Part shown: in pieces, positions 1-8,623 of the stretch | Layout of the letters: the number at the start of each line of letters is the position of its first letter | Numbering within the stretch: position 1 is the stretch's first letter | NCBI GenBank assembly: GCA_036490335.1 | Contig: DASXEB010000022.1 | Span: forward strand, 102,398 to 166,397 | Origin: Palsa-1392 sp036490335 | GTDB lineage: Bacteria > Verrucomicrobiota > Verrucomicrobiia > Chthoniobacterales > UBA10450 | Direction of reading: 5' to 3' | DNA length: 64,000 nucleotides | Translations under genes and position numbers: made by a program | Notes under the pieces: generated by a model | What the model was told of the DNA's origin: nothing | The model's input: only the letters and a program-made list of their open reading frames with translations | Database searches by the model: none

Positions 1-914
1 GTCATCGTCTCGCGCAAGTCGCGGACGCCGATTTCGTCATCGTTAGGCAATTCCGTCGTCCGATTGCCGCAAAACTCTTCGTAATCCACCGGCGCCGTGA
101 TCGACGGCGTTTCTCCGCAGACCGGACACTCGGGATCGCGACGCAGATGGAATTCGCGAAACTGCATTTTGAGCGCATCGAAATGAAGGAGCCGGCCGAC
201 AAGCGAATCGCCGAGGCCGAGAATCAGCTTGAGCGCTTCGGTCGCCTGCAAGGTGCCGATGATCCCGGGCAAAACGCCGAGCACACCCGCCTCCGCGCAA
301 CTCGGCACTTCGCCCGGCGCCGGCGGCTCGGGAAAAATGCAGCGGTAGCACGGCCCGCCGAGATGCGGCGCGAAGATGGTCGCCTGGCCATCGAAGCGAA
401 AAATGGATCCGTAGATGTTCGGCTTGCGCGCGAAGACCGCGATGTCGTTTGCGAGGTAACGGGTCGCGAAGTTGTCGCTCCCATCGACGAGCATGTCGTA
501 GTCGCGGAGGATGGCTTCGGCATTGGCGCTCGTTAGGCGGAAGTCGTGCAGACGGAGCTCGACGTGCGGATTCGCGGCAAGGATTCGGTCGCGGGCCGAT
601 TCTACTTTTGCGCGACCGACGTCCGCGGTGCCGTGGAGGATTTGCCGATGCAAGTTCGAAAGCTCGACGCGATCGAAGTCGACCAGTCCGATCGTGCCAA
701 CCCCCGCCGCCGCGAGATACAAGGCGGCCGGCGAACCGAGCCCGCCCGCGCCCAGACAAAGAATACGCGCGGCCTTGAGACGTTGTTGCCCTTCCGGGCC
801 AACTTCCGGCAGGAGAAAATGACGCGCGTAACGCTGCCGCTCTTCAGGCGTGAACGATTGCGGCGGCTTTTCGTTAGGCAAAAAATCGGCGCGCGGTTCC
901 ATCTGCGAGATCAT
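1..914 (-). CDS. moeB: MoeB/ThiF-family adenylyltransferase with C-terminal rhodanese domain (3' end cut by window edge)
   Basis: E1-like enzyme that adenylates the C-terminus of a ubiquitin-like sulfur carrier (MoaD/ThiS type) for molybdopterin, thiamine or related sulfur transfer. On the minus strand the frame opens with MISQMEPRADFLPNEK and reaches the nucleotide-binding loop GAGGLGSP near residue 55. Two zinc-ligand pairs are visible: CYRC near residue 188 and CPVC near residue 261. The reading then enters a rhodanese-like start (EIGVRDLRET) and runs off position 1, so it is a MoeB-rhodanese fusion lacking its C-terminus here. An in-frame TAG lies upstream, so the start is ATG 914 or ATG 902. 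MoeB versus ThiF versus a general sulfur-carrier activator cannot be separated without the partner genes. Two GCCTAACGA copies inside it encode PNE and PND. Confidence 0.88.
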   Translation of the reverse strand, partial: MISQMEPRADFLPNEKPPQSFTPEERQRYARHFLLPEVGPEGQQRLKAARILCLGAGGLGSPAALYLAAAGVGTIGLVDFDRVELSNLHRQILHGTADVGRAKVESARDRILAANPHVELRLHDFRLTSANAEAILRDYDMLVDGSDNFATRYLANDIAVFARKPNIYGSIFRFDGQATIFAPHLGGPCYRCIFPEPPAPGEVPSCAEAGVLGVLPGIIGTLQATEALKLILGLGDSLVGRLLHFDALKMQFREFHLRRDPECPVCGETPSITAPVDYEEFCGNRTTELPNDDEIGVRDLRETM

Positions 915-1162
915 CCGCGATTCGGCGGCCGCTTCAAGCCGCGAGCGACGGCGATTTGCCTAACGAATGAAGAAAGACCGCCAGAGGACCACGGCAAAGA
1001 GGATCAGACTACCGTTGCTGCATTCCTGCCCTGGCGGGGTTCGTAAGTCCCCAGTCCATGGCCCCTGACGGCGCGGCGAATTTCCCGCGGCGCAGCGGCG
1101 GACGCAATCGCTTTCTTCGATCGTGCGTTGACAGAGCAGCGGCTCTTTGATTCGCTCCGCGG

Positions 1163-1345
1163 ATGCGATTTTTCCTCGCCGGTTGCGCGCTTCTTCTGCT
1201 CGCGACTTCCTGCACAACGCTCTCGAATCGGCGCGATCTCTACAATCCGAGCGAAGACGCCGGGCCCTATAATTCGCTCCCGCCCGCGCATCCGAACGCT
1301 TCGCCCACGCCGACGGCCGAGCCGCTGCAACCGGCGCCGCAATAA
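1163..1345 (+). CDS. small lipoprotein (60 aa)
   Basis: Short protein with a hydrophobic leader MRFFLAGCALLLLATSC. The LATSC at residues 13-17 is a good lipobox, so cleavage before Cys17 would leave a mature peptide of about 44 residues rich in Pro, Asn and Ala. No family is recognised. It is convergent with the RNase D gene, only 14 bp away. The short length makes it less certain than its neighbours, but the lipobox plus poor fit of alternative frames supports it. Confidence 0.55.
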   Translation: MRFFLAGCALLLLATSCTTLSNRRDLYNPSEDAGPYNSLPPAHPNASPTPTAEPLQPAPQ

Positions 1346-1359
1346 TTTTTACCTAACGC

Positions 1360-2418
1360 CTAACGAGTCGGGAGGCCGAGCAATTCGCGCTGCCAAAGCG
1401 CGAGGATCGACTGGCTCGCGGCTTCGTCGGCCGCGATCGTTTCGAGCGCGTGGCGCGAGGCGATAAAGGCCGGCTCGAGCGCGAGCGCGAGCGCCTGTTC
1501 ATCGCGACGCTGCTTTAATTCCAGGACGCGTTTGTCGCGATCGCGGCTGCGCGGTTTGTGCACCCGCTCCGGGCGACGCGGCCAGTCTTCTTCCTTCAAG
1601 TCGAGCGCGGCGTGCGCGGCGGCGCGAAAACCGCGCCGGCGTCGATCGGAGAAATGCGAGTAATCGGGAGTTTCGCCGGCGGCAAAACGTTTCGCCGCGT
1701 CGAGGATCGCCTCGTTTTGCAAAATGTGAAAGGCCGGCCGGTCGGCCGCGCGCGCCTCGAGGTCGCGCCATTGCCAGAGCGCGCGCACGATTGCGTTCGT
1801 GCGAGCCGGGAAGAGTCCGCATCCCGGAATTCGCCACGCCTGCTCGCGGTCGCGCGCGCGCTCGATCGACGCCTGCGCGAGCGCGAGGCGGCACGATTGG
1901 CGGAACCATTCCAATCGGCCTAACGACTCGAGCTCGCTCTGCATTTTCGTCGCGATCGGGAGGAGATAATGCGTGTCGTTCATCGCGTATTGCGCCATCG
2001 CGCGGGGCAACGGCCGGCGGGCCCAGTTCGCTTTTTGCGAACCTTTCGGCAAGGTCACGCCGAAATAATTCTGGACGAGCGACGCGAGGCTGAATTCGCG
2101 CAGGCCGATAAAGCGCGCCGCGATCACGGTGTCGAAAACTTCGTGCGCGACAAAGCTGAGCGAGCGCCGCAGCAGTCGCAAATCGAAGTCCATTCCCTGG
2201 AGGACAATTTCCTTTTTGCTCAGGACGGCGCAGAGCGGCTGGAGATCGATGTGAGCGAGCGGATCGATCAAATAATCCTGCTCCGCAAATGTGATCTGGA
2301 TCAGGCAAAGTTTTTCGAAATAACAATGCAGACTGTCCGCTTCGGTATCGACCGCGATTCGATCGACCTCAGCGAGCCGCGGGAGAATTTCGGCCAGTTG
2401 AGAGTCGGTCGCGATCAC
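1360..2418 (-). CDS. rnd: RNase D-like 3'-5' exoribonuclease
   Basis: DEDDy-type exonuclease that trims 3' ends of structured RNAs such as tRNA precursors. Exo I is seen as AVDTEADSLH, exo II as LQGMDFDLRLL and exo III as AQYAMNDTHYLLPI. A C-terminal HRDC-like region follows (RALWQWRDLEARAADRP onward). The open frame extends upstream to 2544, but that part lies in antisense-quality frame over rho. The natural start is GTG 2418, overlapping the rho stop as GTGA, giving 352 aa. Order coaE-rho-rnd with 1-4 nt overlaps indicates translational coupling. The stop codon TAG lies inside a GCCTAACGA motif copy (1358-1366). Confidence 0.9.
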   Translation of the reverse strand: MIATDSQLAEILPRLAEVDRIAVDTEADSLHCYFEKLCLIQITFAEQDYLIDPLAHIDLQPLCAVLSKKEIVLQGMDFDLRLLRRSLSFVAHEVFDTVIAARFIGLREFSLASLVQNYFGVTLPKGSQKANWARRPLPRAMAQYAMNDTHYLLPIATKMQSELESLGRLEWFRQSCRLALAQASIERARDREQAWRIPGCGLFPARTNAIVRALWQWRDLEARAADRPAFHILQNEAILDAAKRFAAGETPDYSHFSDRRRRGFRAAAHAALDLKEEDWPRRPERVHKPRSRDRDKRVLELKQRRDEQALALALEPAFIASRHALETIAADEAASQSILALWQRELLGLPTR

Positions 2419-3752
2419 CGCAAGCCGGCGAGCAAAAGCTCGGCGTTGGTTTTGGTTGCCTGGAGGTTCTTGATCAGTAATTCCATCGCCTCGAGCGGCG
2501 GGAGCGCGGCCATCGTTTTGCGCAGCAACTGCACGCGCGCCCATTCTTCGGGATGATAAAGCAAGTCCTCGCGCCGCGTGCCCGATTGCAGAATGTGGAT
2601 CGCCGGATAAAGCCGCTTCTCAACGAGCGAACGATCGAGATGAAGTTCCATGTTTCCGGTGCCTTTGAATTCCTCGAAAATGACTTCGTCCATCCGGCTG
2701 CCGGTGTCGATCAAGGCTGTCGCGAGGATCGTTAGGCTGCCGCCTTCTTCAACGTTGCGTGCGGCGCCGAAAAATTTCTTCGGCTTGAGCAGAGCCTTCG
2801 CCTCGACGCCGCCCGACATGGTGCGGCCTTTGCCTTTGACCAGCGAATTGTAACCGCGCGCCAGCCGCGTGATCGAGTCGAGCAAAAGCACAACATCTTT
2901 TTTTTGTTCGACGAGCCGTTTCGCGCGCTCGCTCACCAGCTCCGCGACCTGCACGTGACGATGCGGCGTTTCGTCAAAAGTGGAGCTGTAAATCTGGCAA
3001 TCGACTTCGCGTTTCAGATCGGTCACTTCTTCCGGCCGCTCATCGACGAGCAAAAGAATGAGCACGATGTCGGGATGATTCGTCCGAATCGATTTCGCGA
3101 TTTGCTTAAGCAAGATTGTTTTCCCGACGCGTGGCGCGGCCACGATGAGGCCGCGCTGTCCGCGCCCGAGCGGTGTGAGGAGATCGATGGCGCGCGGACT
3201 GATCGAAGACACGGCATCGTTCTCGAGCATGATCCGGCCTTGCGGAAAAAGCGGCGTGAGATTGTCGAACGCAGTCGGCGCGCGCCATTCCTTGGCCGGA
3301 ATATTTTCCACGGTGACGAGCCGGTCGAGCATCAGGCCGCGCTCGCGATCGCGCGGCAAACGCACCGTCCCTTCGATCAACTGGCCGGCCCGCAAACCAA
3401 ATTGCCTGACGATAAAATGCGCGACGCCGACATCCTCGGGCAGCGGGAGAAAATTTAATTCCGGCAAACGGATGACCGCGGGACCGTCGTTAGGCTGTTC
3501 GAGAAATCCCCGCACGATCACGCGGGTGCCGCGCCCGATGGCGTGCCTAACGAGTCCGAGAATGTGCTGATGGCGCGTGTGGGCGGGATTGGGCCGGTAT
3601 CCGATCTCGCCGCAAAGCGTGACGAGCGCCGCCGGCTCCAGCCGCTGCAATTCGCTCAGATCAAAAGGCGTCGGCGCCGAATCCGTCGACGCAATTTCCG
3701 GATCGCGCAGCTCGACCGCGTCGGGGCCGGGAGTCAATTGATTTTCGTCCAT
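2415..3752 (-). CDS. rho: transcription termination factor Rho
   Basis: Hexameric RNA helicase/ATPase that terminates transcription. The 445 residues contain the N-terminal Rho domain, an RNA-binding cold-shock-like fold (about 70-150) and the RecA-type ATPase. Walker A reads APRVGKT, Walker B lies in VVLLLDSITRLARGYN, and the Q-loop segment is KGKGRTMSGGVEAKAL. The acidic first 30 residues are variable. The ATG at 3752 overlaps the coaE stop (TAATG), and its own stop overlaps the rnd start. Three GCCTAACGA-type copies fall inside it. Confidence 0.97.
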   Translation of the reverse strand: MDENQLTPGPDAVELRDPEIASTDSAPTPFDLSELQRLEPAALVTLCGEIGYRPNPAHTRHQHILGLVRHAIGRGTRVIVRGFLEQPNDGPAVIRLPELNFLPLPEDVGVAHFIVRQFGLRAGQLIEGTVRLPRDRERGLMLDRLVTVENIPAKEWRAPTAFDNLTPLFPQGRIMLENDAVSSISPRAIDLLTPLGRGQRGLIVAAPRVGKTILLKQIAKSIRTNHPDIVLILLLVDERPEEVTDLKREVDCQIYSSTFDETPHRHVQVAELVSERAKRLVEQKKDVVLLLDSITRLARGYNSLVKGKGRTMSGGVEAKALLKPKKFFGAARNVEEGGSLTILATALIDTGSRMDEVIFEEFKGTGNMELHLDRSLVEKRLYPAIHILQSGTRREDLLYHPEEWARVQLLRKTMAALPPLEAMELLIKNLQATKTNAELLLAGLR

Positions 3753-4354
3753 TAAACTATATGCAAAAAACGCGCGCAGATTTCGGCTTGGGCGGCGAGA
3801 GCTTCGCGCGGGCCGTTATTCCAGGCGACGTGACCGGCGCGCGCGATTTTTTTCTCAAGCGGCATCTGCGCGGCGATGAGCGCGCGCGCCTCACCGAGCG
3901 GCATGCTCGTGCGATTGGTCAGACGCGTTTCCTGGATCATGGGCGAGCAGGCGACGACAACGACGGTGTCGCATAATTTTTCACCAGCGGTTTCATAAAG
4001 CAGCGGAATGTCGGCCAGAAAAATTTTGCCCGCGCGGCGATTTCGGTCCGCTTCAGCAGCCCACTGAAGTCGAATGCGCGGATGCAAAACCTGCTCGAGG
4101 GCGCGCTTTTTTTTCGGGTCGGCGAGAATTATGGCCCGAAGCGCGGCCCGATTCAAATCGCCGGTCGCGGAAAAAATCGCGTCGCCAAATTCCGCGCGCA
4201 GAAGTTTCCGCACTTCGTCATCGCGCTCGACGAGGGCGCGAGCCGCAACGTCGGCATCGAAAGTTTCCGCGCCGGTTTTTTCGCGAAGCATTTTGCTGAA
4301 GGTCGATTTGCCGGTGGAAATGCCGCCGGTGATTCCGATGATGGTGGAACGCAT
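3752..4354 (-). CDS. coaE: dephospho-CoA kinase
   Basis: Last step of coenzyme A synthesis: ATP-dependent phosphorylation of dephospho-CoA at the ribose 3'-OH. P-loop GITGGISTGKST is at residues 7-18, followed by the family signature FDADVAARALVE, the LHPRIR segment and the lid/core motif FLADIPLLYETAG. At 200 aa it is of normal length. It is first in a coupled coaE-rho-rnd unit; the stop TAA shares one base with the rho ATG. Confidence 0.95.
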   Translation of the reverse strand: MRSTIIGITGGISTGKSTFSKMLREKTGAETFDADVAARALVERDDEVRKLLRAEFGDAIFSATGDLNRAALRAIILADPKKKRALEQVLHPRIRLQWAAEADRNRRAGKIFLADIPLLYETAGEKLCDTVVVVACSPMIQETRLTNRTSMPLGEARALIAAQMPLEKKIARAGHVAWNNGPREALAAQAEICARFLHIV

Positions 4355-4418
4355 GAAATCTGCGCCGCTCTTTTAGCGAAAGGCCGTGAATTTCGTCAAC
4401 AACTCGCGGCGGCGCGAA

Positions 4419-5249
4419 TCAAATCACGTCCGCGAAGGTGCGTTCGGTTTTCCGAAAATACCAAATCCCGGTCGCGAGCAGAAACATGATCGTGATCAGC
4501 GAGAGCAACAAACTTTGCGACGGAAACACGGCGCGCCCGCTCGAGATCGACCAGCGAAATCCGTCGATCACGCCGACCATCGGGTTGCAATCGTAAAGCA
4601 ATCGCCAGCGCGCCGGCACGATCGCGCTGCTGAAACCGACCGGCGAAACGTAAAGCCCAAACTGCACGATGAACGGCACGACATAACGAAAATCGCGATA
4701 CTTCACGTTCAGCGCCGCGAGCCAGACGCCGGCGCCGGCCGACGCGAGCAACGCGAGGATGGTGAAGACCGGCAGCATCAAAATCGGCGGCCCCGGCCAG
4801 ACATGATAGATCGCCATCAGGGCCGCGAGCAGCACCATCGAAATCGCGAAGTCCACAAACGAAACGATAACCGCGCTCGCCGGCACGATCAGGCGCGGAA
4901 AATAAACTTTCGAGATCAGGTTCGAGTTGTTGATCAGGCTGCCGCTCCCTTCCGTCAGCGAAGTCGCGAAAAGTTGCCACGGCAGCATCGCAGCGAACAC
5001 CATCACTGGATAAGGCACGCCGTCGGACGGCAGTTTCGCGATCCGGCTGAAAACAAAAGTGAAAACGATCATCGTCAGCAGTGGCCGCAGGACCGCCCAC
5101 AAAACGCCAATGACGGTTTGTTTGTAGCGCACGAGCACGTCGCGCCAGGCGAGAAAATAAAAGAGCTCGCGATAACGAAAAAGATCGCGCCAATAATTTT
5201 TCTCGGTGTGCCCGGCTTCGATGATCAGTTCGGTCGCGGCATGTGACAT
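4419..5249 (-). CDS. ABC-2 type polysaccharide/O-antigen export permease (Wzm/TagG-like)
   Basis: Integral membrane subunit of an exporter for lipid-linked polysaccharides. The N-terminus (YRELFYFLAWRDVLVRYKQT) and the pattern VLWAVLRPLLTMIVFTFVF are typical of Wzm/RfbD/TagG proteins. Six hydrophobic segments are visible, and the family motif NPMVGVIDGFRWS is near residue 235. The expected Wzt ATPase is not next to it: upstream is transaldolase on the other strand and downstream is coaE, so the partner must be encoded elsewhere. The gene contains no GCCTAACGA copy. Confidence 0.9.
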   Translation of the reverse strand: MSHAATELIIEAGHTEKNYWRDLFRYRELFYFLAWRDVLVRYKQTVIGVLWAVLRPLLTMIVFTFVFSRIAKLPSDGVPYPVMVFAAMLPWQLFATSLTEGSGSLINNSNLISKVYFPRLIVPASAVIVSFVDFAISMVLLAALMAIYHVWPGPPILMLPVFTILALLASAGAGVWLAALNVKYRDFRYVVPFIVQFGLYVSPVGFSSAIVPARWRLLYDCNPMVGVIDGFRWSISSGRAVFPSQSLLLSLITIMFLLATGIWYFRKTERTFADVI

Positions 5250-5361
5250 GGCGCGGCGATTCTAACGAGAAACCGTCGCCCTGACAACGCTCTTGCCTAA
5301 CGAATAAGCAGCCGCCGACTTTTCCGTTGAGCCGCGCGCCTGCGGACGTAAGTTTGAAATC

Positions 5362-6357
5362 ATGAGCACCGCCGTCGCCGAAAACAAAACCGCAACCCAG
5401 GAGAGCCAACTCGATCAACTCAAACGCTTCACCAAAGTCGTCGCCGATACGGGCGATTTCGAGACGATCAAGGATTTCAAACCGCAGGACGCGACGACGA
5501 ATCCGAGCCTGATTTTTGCCGCGACCCAAAAGGAACAATACGGCCATTTGCTCGACGAAGTTTTGACGGATCGAAAAAGCAGCGGCTTGACTGGCGCGGC
5601 GCAGATCGAGGACATCATCGACCACCTGCTCGTGCAATTCGGCTGCGACATTCTCGAGATCGTCCCCGGCCGCGTCTCGACCGAGACCGACGCGCGACTG
5701 TCTTTCGACACCGAAGGTTCAATCAATAAGGCGCGCCATTTGATCGAGCTCTACGAAAAACGCGGCGTCGATCGCAAACGCATCCTGATCAAAATCGCCT
5801 CGACCTGGGAGGGCATCAACGCCGCCGAGCAACTGCAAAAAGAAGGAATCCACTGCAACCTCACGCTCCTTTTTTCGCTCGCGCAGGCGGTGCGTTGCGC
5901 GGAAGCAAAAGTGCAACTCATCTCGCCGTTCGTCGGCCGCATTTACGATTGGTTCAAGGCCGCGAACAAGCGCGATTACACCGGTGCGGAAGATCCGGGC
6001 GTGCAATCGGTCAAGGAAATTTATACCTACTTCAAAAAGTTCGGCTACGAGACCGAAGTGATGGGCGCGAGCTTTCGCAACACCAGCCAGATCATCGAGC
6101 TCGCCGGTTGCGACCTGCTCACAATCAGCCCGGAGCTGCTCGACAAACTGGCGAAGACGAACGAACCAATCGAGCGCAAACTCGATCCCGCAAAATCGAA
6201 ACAGGCCGACATCAAGCGGCTCCCGCTCGACGAGAAAACGTTCCGCTATTTGCTCAACGACGACGCGATGGCGACGGAAAAAACGGCCGAAGGCATCCGC
6301 AAGTTCGCCGCCGACATCGTGAAGCTGGAAAAATTTATCGCGGGCAAACTGGCCTAA
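5362..6357 (+). CDS. tal: transaldolase
   Basis: Pentose phosphate enzyme exchanging a dihydroxyacetone unit between sedoheptulose-7-phosphate and glyceraldehyde-3-phosphate. The family start QLKRFTKVVADTGDFE and DATTNPSLI are at residues 20-50, the Schiff-base Lys lies in RILIKIASTWEGI, and GASFRNTSQI is near residue 235. The 331-aa length fits the TalB type. The stop codon lies in the motif GCC-TAA-CGA, giving a C-terminal Ala. Confidence 0.96.
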   Translation: MSTAVAENKTATQESQLDQLKRFTKVVADTGDFETIKDFKPQDATTNPSLIFAATQKEQYGHLLDEVLTDRKSSGLTGAAQIEDIIDHLLVQFGCDILEIVPGRVSTETDARLSFDTEGSINKARHLIELYEKRGVDRKRILIKIASTWEGINAAEQLQKEGIHCNLTLLFSLAQAVRCAEAKVQLISPFVGRIYDWFKAANKRDYTGAEDPGVQSVKEIYTYFKKFGYETEVMGASFRNTSQIIELAGCDLLTISPELLDKLAKTNEPIERKLDPAKSKQADIKRLPLDEKTFRYLLNDDAMATEKTAEGIRKFAADIVKLEKFIAGKLA

Positions 6358-6378
6358 CGAACGCCCGACCAACTGGCG

Positions 6379-6852
6379 GTGTTCAACGTCGTCCTCGTCG
6401 AGCCGGAGATTCCGCCGAACACCGGCAACGTCGGCCGTCTTTGCCTCGCGACGAACGCGACTCTGCATCTCGTCAGGCCGCTCGGCTTCGCGCTCGACGA
6501 TCGCACTTTGAAACGCGCCGGTCTCGATTACTGGCCGGAGGTGAAGCTCCGAATCTGGAATTCGTTAGGCGAGCTCCGCGCCGCGCAGCCTAACGATGCG
6601 CGTTATTTTTTTCTCACGACAAAATCGTCGCGCGCTTATTACGAAACGGAATTTCAGCCTGACGACTTCCTCGTTTTCGGCCGCGAAACCAAAGGCCTGC
6701 CCGAATCGCTCCTGCGCGAAAACGCCGAACGTTGCCTGACGATTCCGATGCGCGGCACGCGCAGCCTCAATCTCGCGACTGCGGTCGCGATCGTGCTCTT
6801 CGAAGCGGCGCGGCAGCAGGCGCGGAAAATTGCGCCCGCAACTGCCGCTTGA
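6379..6852 (+). CDS. trmL: tRNA (cytidine/uridine-34 2'-O) methyltransferase
   Basis: SPOUT-class enzyme that 2'-O-methylates the wobble base of tRNA-Leu. The start VVLVEPEIPPNTGNVGRLC and the SAM knot motifs FGRETKGLPESLL and IPMRGTRSLNLATAVAIVL are diagnostic. The start is GTG 6379, 22 bp after the tal stop, so the two genes are probably co-transcribed. At 157 aa it is the normal TrmL size. Two motif copies (6562, 6588) in opposite orientation encode SLG and PND. Confidence 0.94.
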   Translation: MFNVVLVEPEIPPNTGNVGRLCLATNATLHLVRPLGFALDDRTLKRAGLDYWPEVKLRIWNSLGELRAAQPNDARYFFLTTKSSRAYYETEFQPDDFLVFGRETKGLPESLLRENAERCLTIPMRGTRSLNLATAVAIVLFEAARQQARKIAPATAA

Positions 6853-6900
6853 TTTCGAATAAATGCCTAACAATCGCTGTCAAAATAAGCAGATAAACCT

Positions 6901-7581
6901 ATGAAAAAACTACTGCTCTTCACTCTCGCGCTCGCCCTGCCGTTTGCGCTCGTGCGAGCCGACGAAAATCCTCCGCCACAGAAAAAGACGAGGAAGGTTG
7001 TGACGACGTCGCAGCACGCACCCGTCACGCCGGCGCGGACGTTTCATCCGGTCGCCGCACCGCACGTCACGACGACGCACACAGTCACGCGCGCGCATCC
7101 CGCGATCGGCATGCGGACGGAAGCGGGCGCGTTTCATCCGCACACCGTTCCGACATCGCATGCGGTCATTGCGCGTCGCCCATTCAATCGCAACAGCTAC
7201 GCGATCGCGCGGAGCCGCGTCATTCGCGTGCAACACGATCGCGCCTGGTGGACGAATCGCTATCACACGCGCTTCGTTTTGTTCGGCGGCGGCTACTATT
7301 ATTGGAACGCGGGCTATTGGTATCCGGCCTTCGGTTACAGTCCGTTCTACAATACCTACGCCTACGCGCAGCCGATCTACGGCTACGATAATTTGCCGCC
7401 CGGTCAGGTGCTCGAAAACGTCCAGAGCGCGCTCGCGAATCAAGGCTATTACCAGGGCCCGATCGACGGCCTTGTCGGACCGCAAACGCAGGCCGCCCTC
7501 GCATCGTTCCAGCAGGACCACGGCCTCGCCGTGACTTCGGCGGTCGATGAGCCGACCCTGGTCACGCTCGGCCTGGCCTAA
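6901..7581 (+). CDS. secreted protein with C-terminal peptidoglycan-binding domain
   Basis: A signal peptide (MKKLLLFTLALALPFALVRA) is followed by a low-complexity Thr/His/Pro-rich stretch, then a Tyr/Trp/Gly-rich segment (about 120-160). A PG_binding_1 domain fills about residues 165-226, with the hallmark YQGPIDGLVGPQTQAAL. It probably acts in the periplasm or at the cell wall, anchoring to peptidoglycan; no catalytic domain is visible. The stop codon lies in a GCCTAACGA copy, and a strong intrinsic terminator follows at 7606-7642. Confidence 0.88.
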   Translation: MKKLLLFTLALALPFALVRADENPPPQKKTRKVVTTSQHAPVTPARTFHPVAAPHVTTTHTVTRAHPAIGMRTEAGAFHPHTVPTSHAVIARRPFNRNSYAIARSRVIRVQHDRAWWTNRYHTRFVLFGGGYYYWNAGYWYPAFGYSPFYNTYAYAQPIYGYDNLPPGQVLENVQSALANQGYYQGPIDGLVGPQTQAALASFQQDHGLAVTSAVDEPTLVTLGLA

Positions 7582-7605
7582 CGAGTCTAAGTCTCGAACA
7601 AAATC

Positions 7606-7642
7606 GCCGCGCGGAAATTTGTTTTTTCGCGCGGCTTTTTTT
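7606..7642 (+). terminator. Rho-independent terminator
   Basis: Perfect 8-bp stem GCCGCGCG (7606-7613) / CGCGCGGC (7628-7635), extendable by A-T pairs, followed by a run of seven T (7636-7642). It sits 25 bp after the peptidoglycan-binding protein stop and fits a plus-strand terminator. Confidence 0.85.
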
Positions 7643-7676
7643 GTCGCGGAATTTGCGGGCGCGATTGAGCTGGCGA

Positions 7677-8354
7677 ATGCTCCGCGCGATGGCCCACGCT
7701 CAATTGCTGGCGCGCGATCTGCGCCGATCTTTTCAGATTGGCCGACGGAGGATTGAAGTCTTGCGCGGCGTTTCGCTCGAAGTGCAGCAGGGCGAATCGG
7801 TCTTTCTTTGCGGCGCGTCGGGCGCAGGAAAGACGACCCTGCTTTACACCCTCGCCGGCTTGGAACGGCCGGAATCGGGCGAAGTCGAATTCGAAGGACG
7901 CAAACTTTATTCTGGCGGCGAAGCGTCGCTCGCGCGGCTGCGCAATCGGAAAATGGGTTTCGTTTTCCAGGGTTATTTTTTGTTGCCGGAATTGACCGCG
8001 CTCGAAAACGTCATGCTCCCGGGAATGATCGGCCGGCGCGCGACGAAGGACGACTGCGCGAAGAGTCTCGCCGCGGTCGGGCTCGAAGATCGGCTCCATC
8101 ATTTGCCGCCCGAACTTTCCGGCGGCGAGCAGCAGCGGGTCGCGATCGCGCGCTCCCTAACGAATGATCCAGACATCATTTTTGCCGACGAGCCGACGGG
8201 CAACCTCGATTCCAAAACCGGCGACACGATCATGGATCTATTGTTAGGCCTGGCGCGCGAGCGCGAGAAAACTCTCGTCGTCGTGACGCACGATCATCGT
8301 CTCGCGGAACGCGGCGATCGCACTTTGCGAATCGTCGACGGATTGCTCGCCTGA
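7677..8354 (+). CDS. ABC transporter ATPase, LolD/MacB-like
   Basis: Nucleotide-binding subunit of the family that powers lipoprotein release (LolCDE), MacB or FtsX-type permeases. Walker A GASGAGKT, signature LSGGEQQRVAIA, Walker B IIFADEPTGNLD and the H-loop VVTHDHRLA are all intact. The frame is open from TTG 7641, but that codon abuts the terminator T-run; ATG 7677 or ATG 7689 are better. No FtsX-like permease is adjacent, unlike most LolD genes, so its membrane partner must be elsewhere. Confidence 0.88.
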   Translation: MLRAMAHAQLLARDLRRSFQIGRRRIEVLRGVSLEVQQGESVFLCGASGAGKTTLLYTLAGLERPESGEVEFEGRKLYSGGEASLARLRNRKMGFVFQGYFLLPELTALENVMLPGMIGRRATKDDCAKSLAAVGLEDRLHHLPPELSGGEQQRVAIARSLTNDPDIIFADEPTGNLDSKTGDTIMDLLLGLAREREKTLVVVTHDHRLAERGDRTLRIVDGLLA

Positions 8355-8623
8355 ATCGGACACGAGGCTGCGAGTTCGGCGCGCTCACGGCCGCGTCGGA
8401 CACGCGCGCGGTCGTTAGTCTTCCGTCACTCGCGCGGCAGTTTCGTTGCCGCAGCCGGTGGCGACAGCCTTTTCCAAGGATCGATCCGAGCCGCGTTTCC
8501 GAGAAATTTTCCGGGGCATCGGGCTCGCCGGAACGCCTTCGCCCATTCGTTAGGCGCGAAATTTCTGCGCTCGCGCGTGTTTTCCGGGCTTGAATTGAGA
8601 CCGGAGCAGCCGGAGATTTTTTC

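Noticed and set aside
4386..5637. Frames of 286 and 413 residues over the ABC permease and tal start
   Set aside because: Arg/Asp-rich antisense or out-of-phase shadows of the permease and transaldolase.
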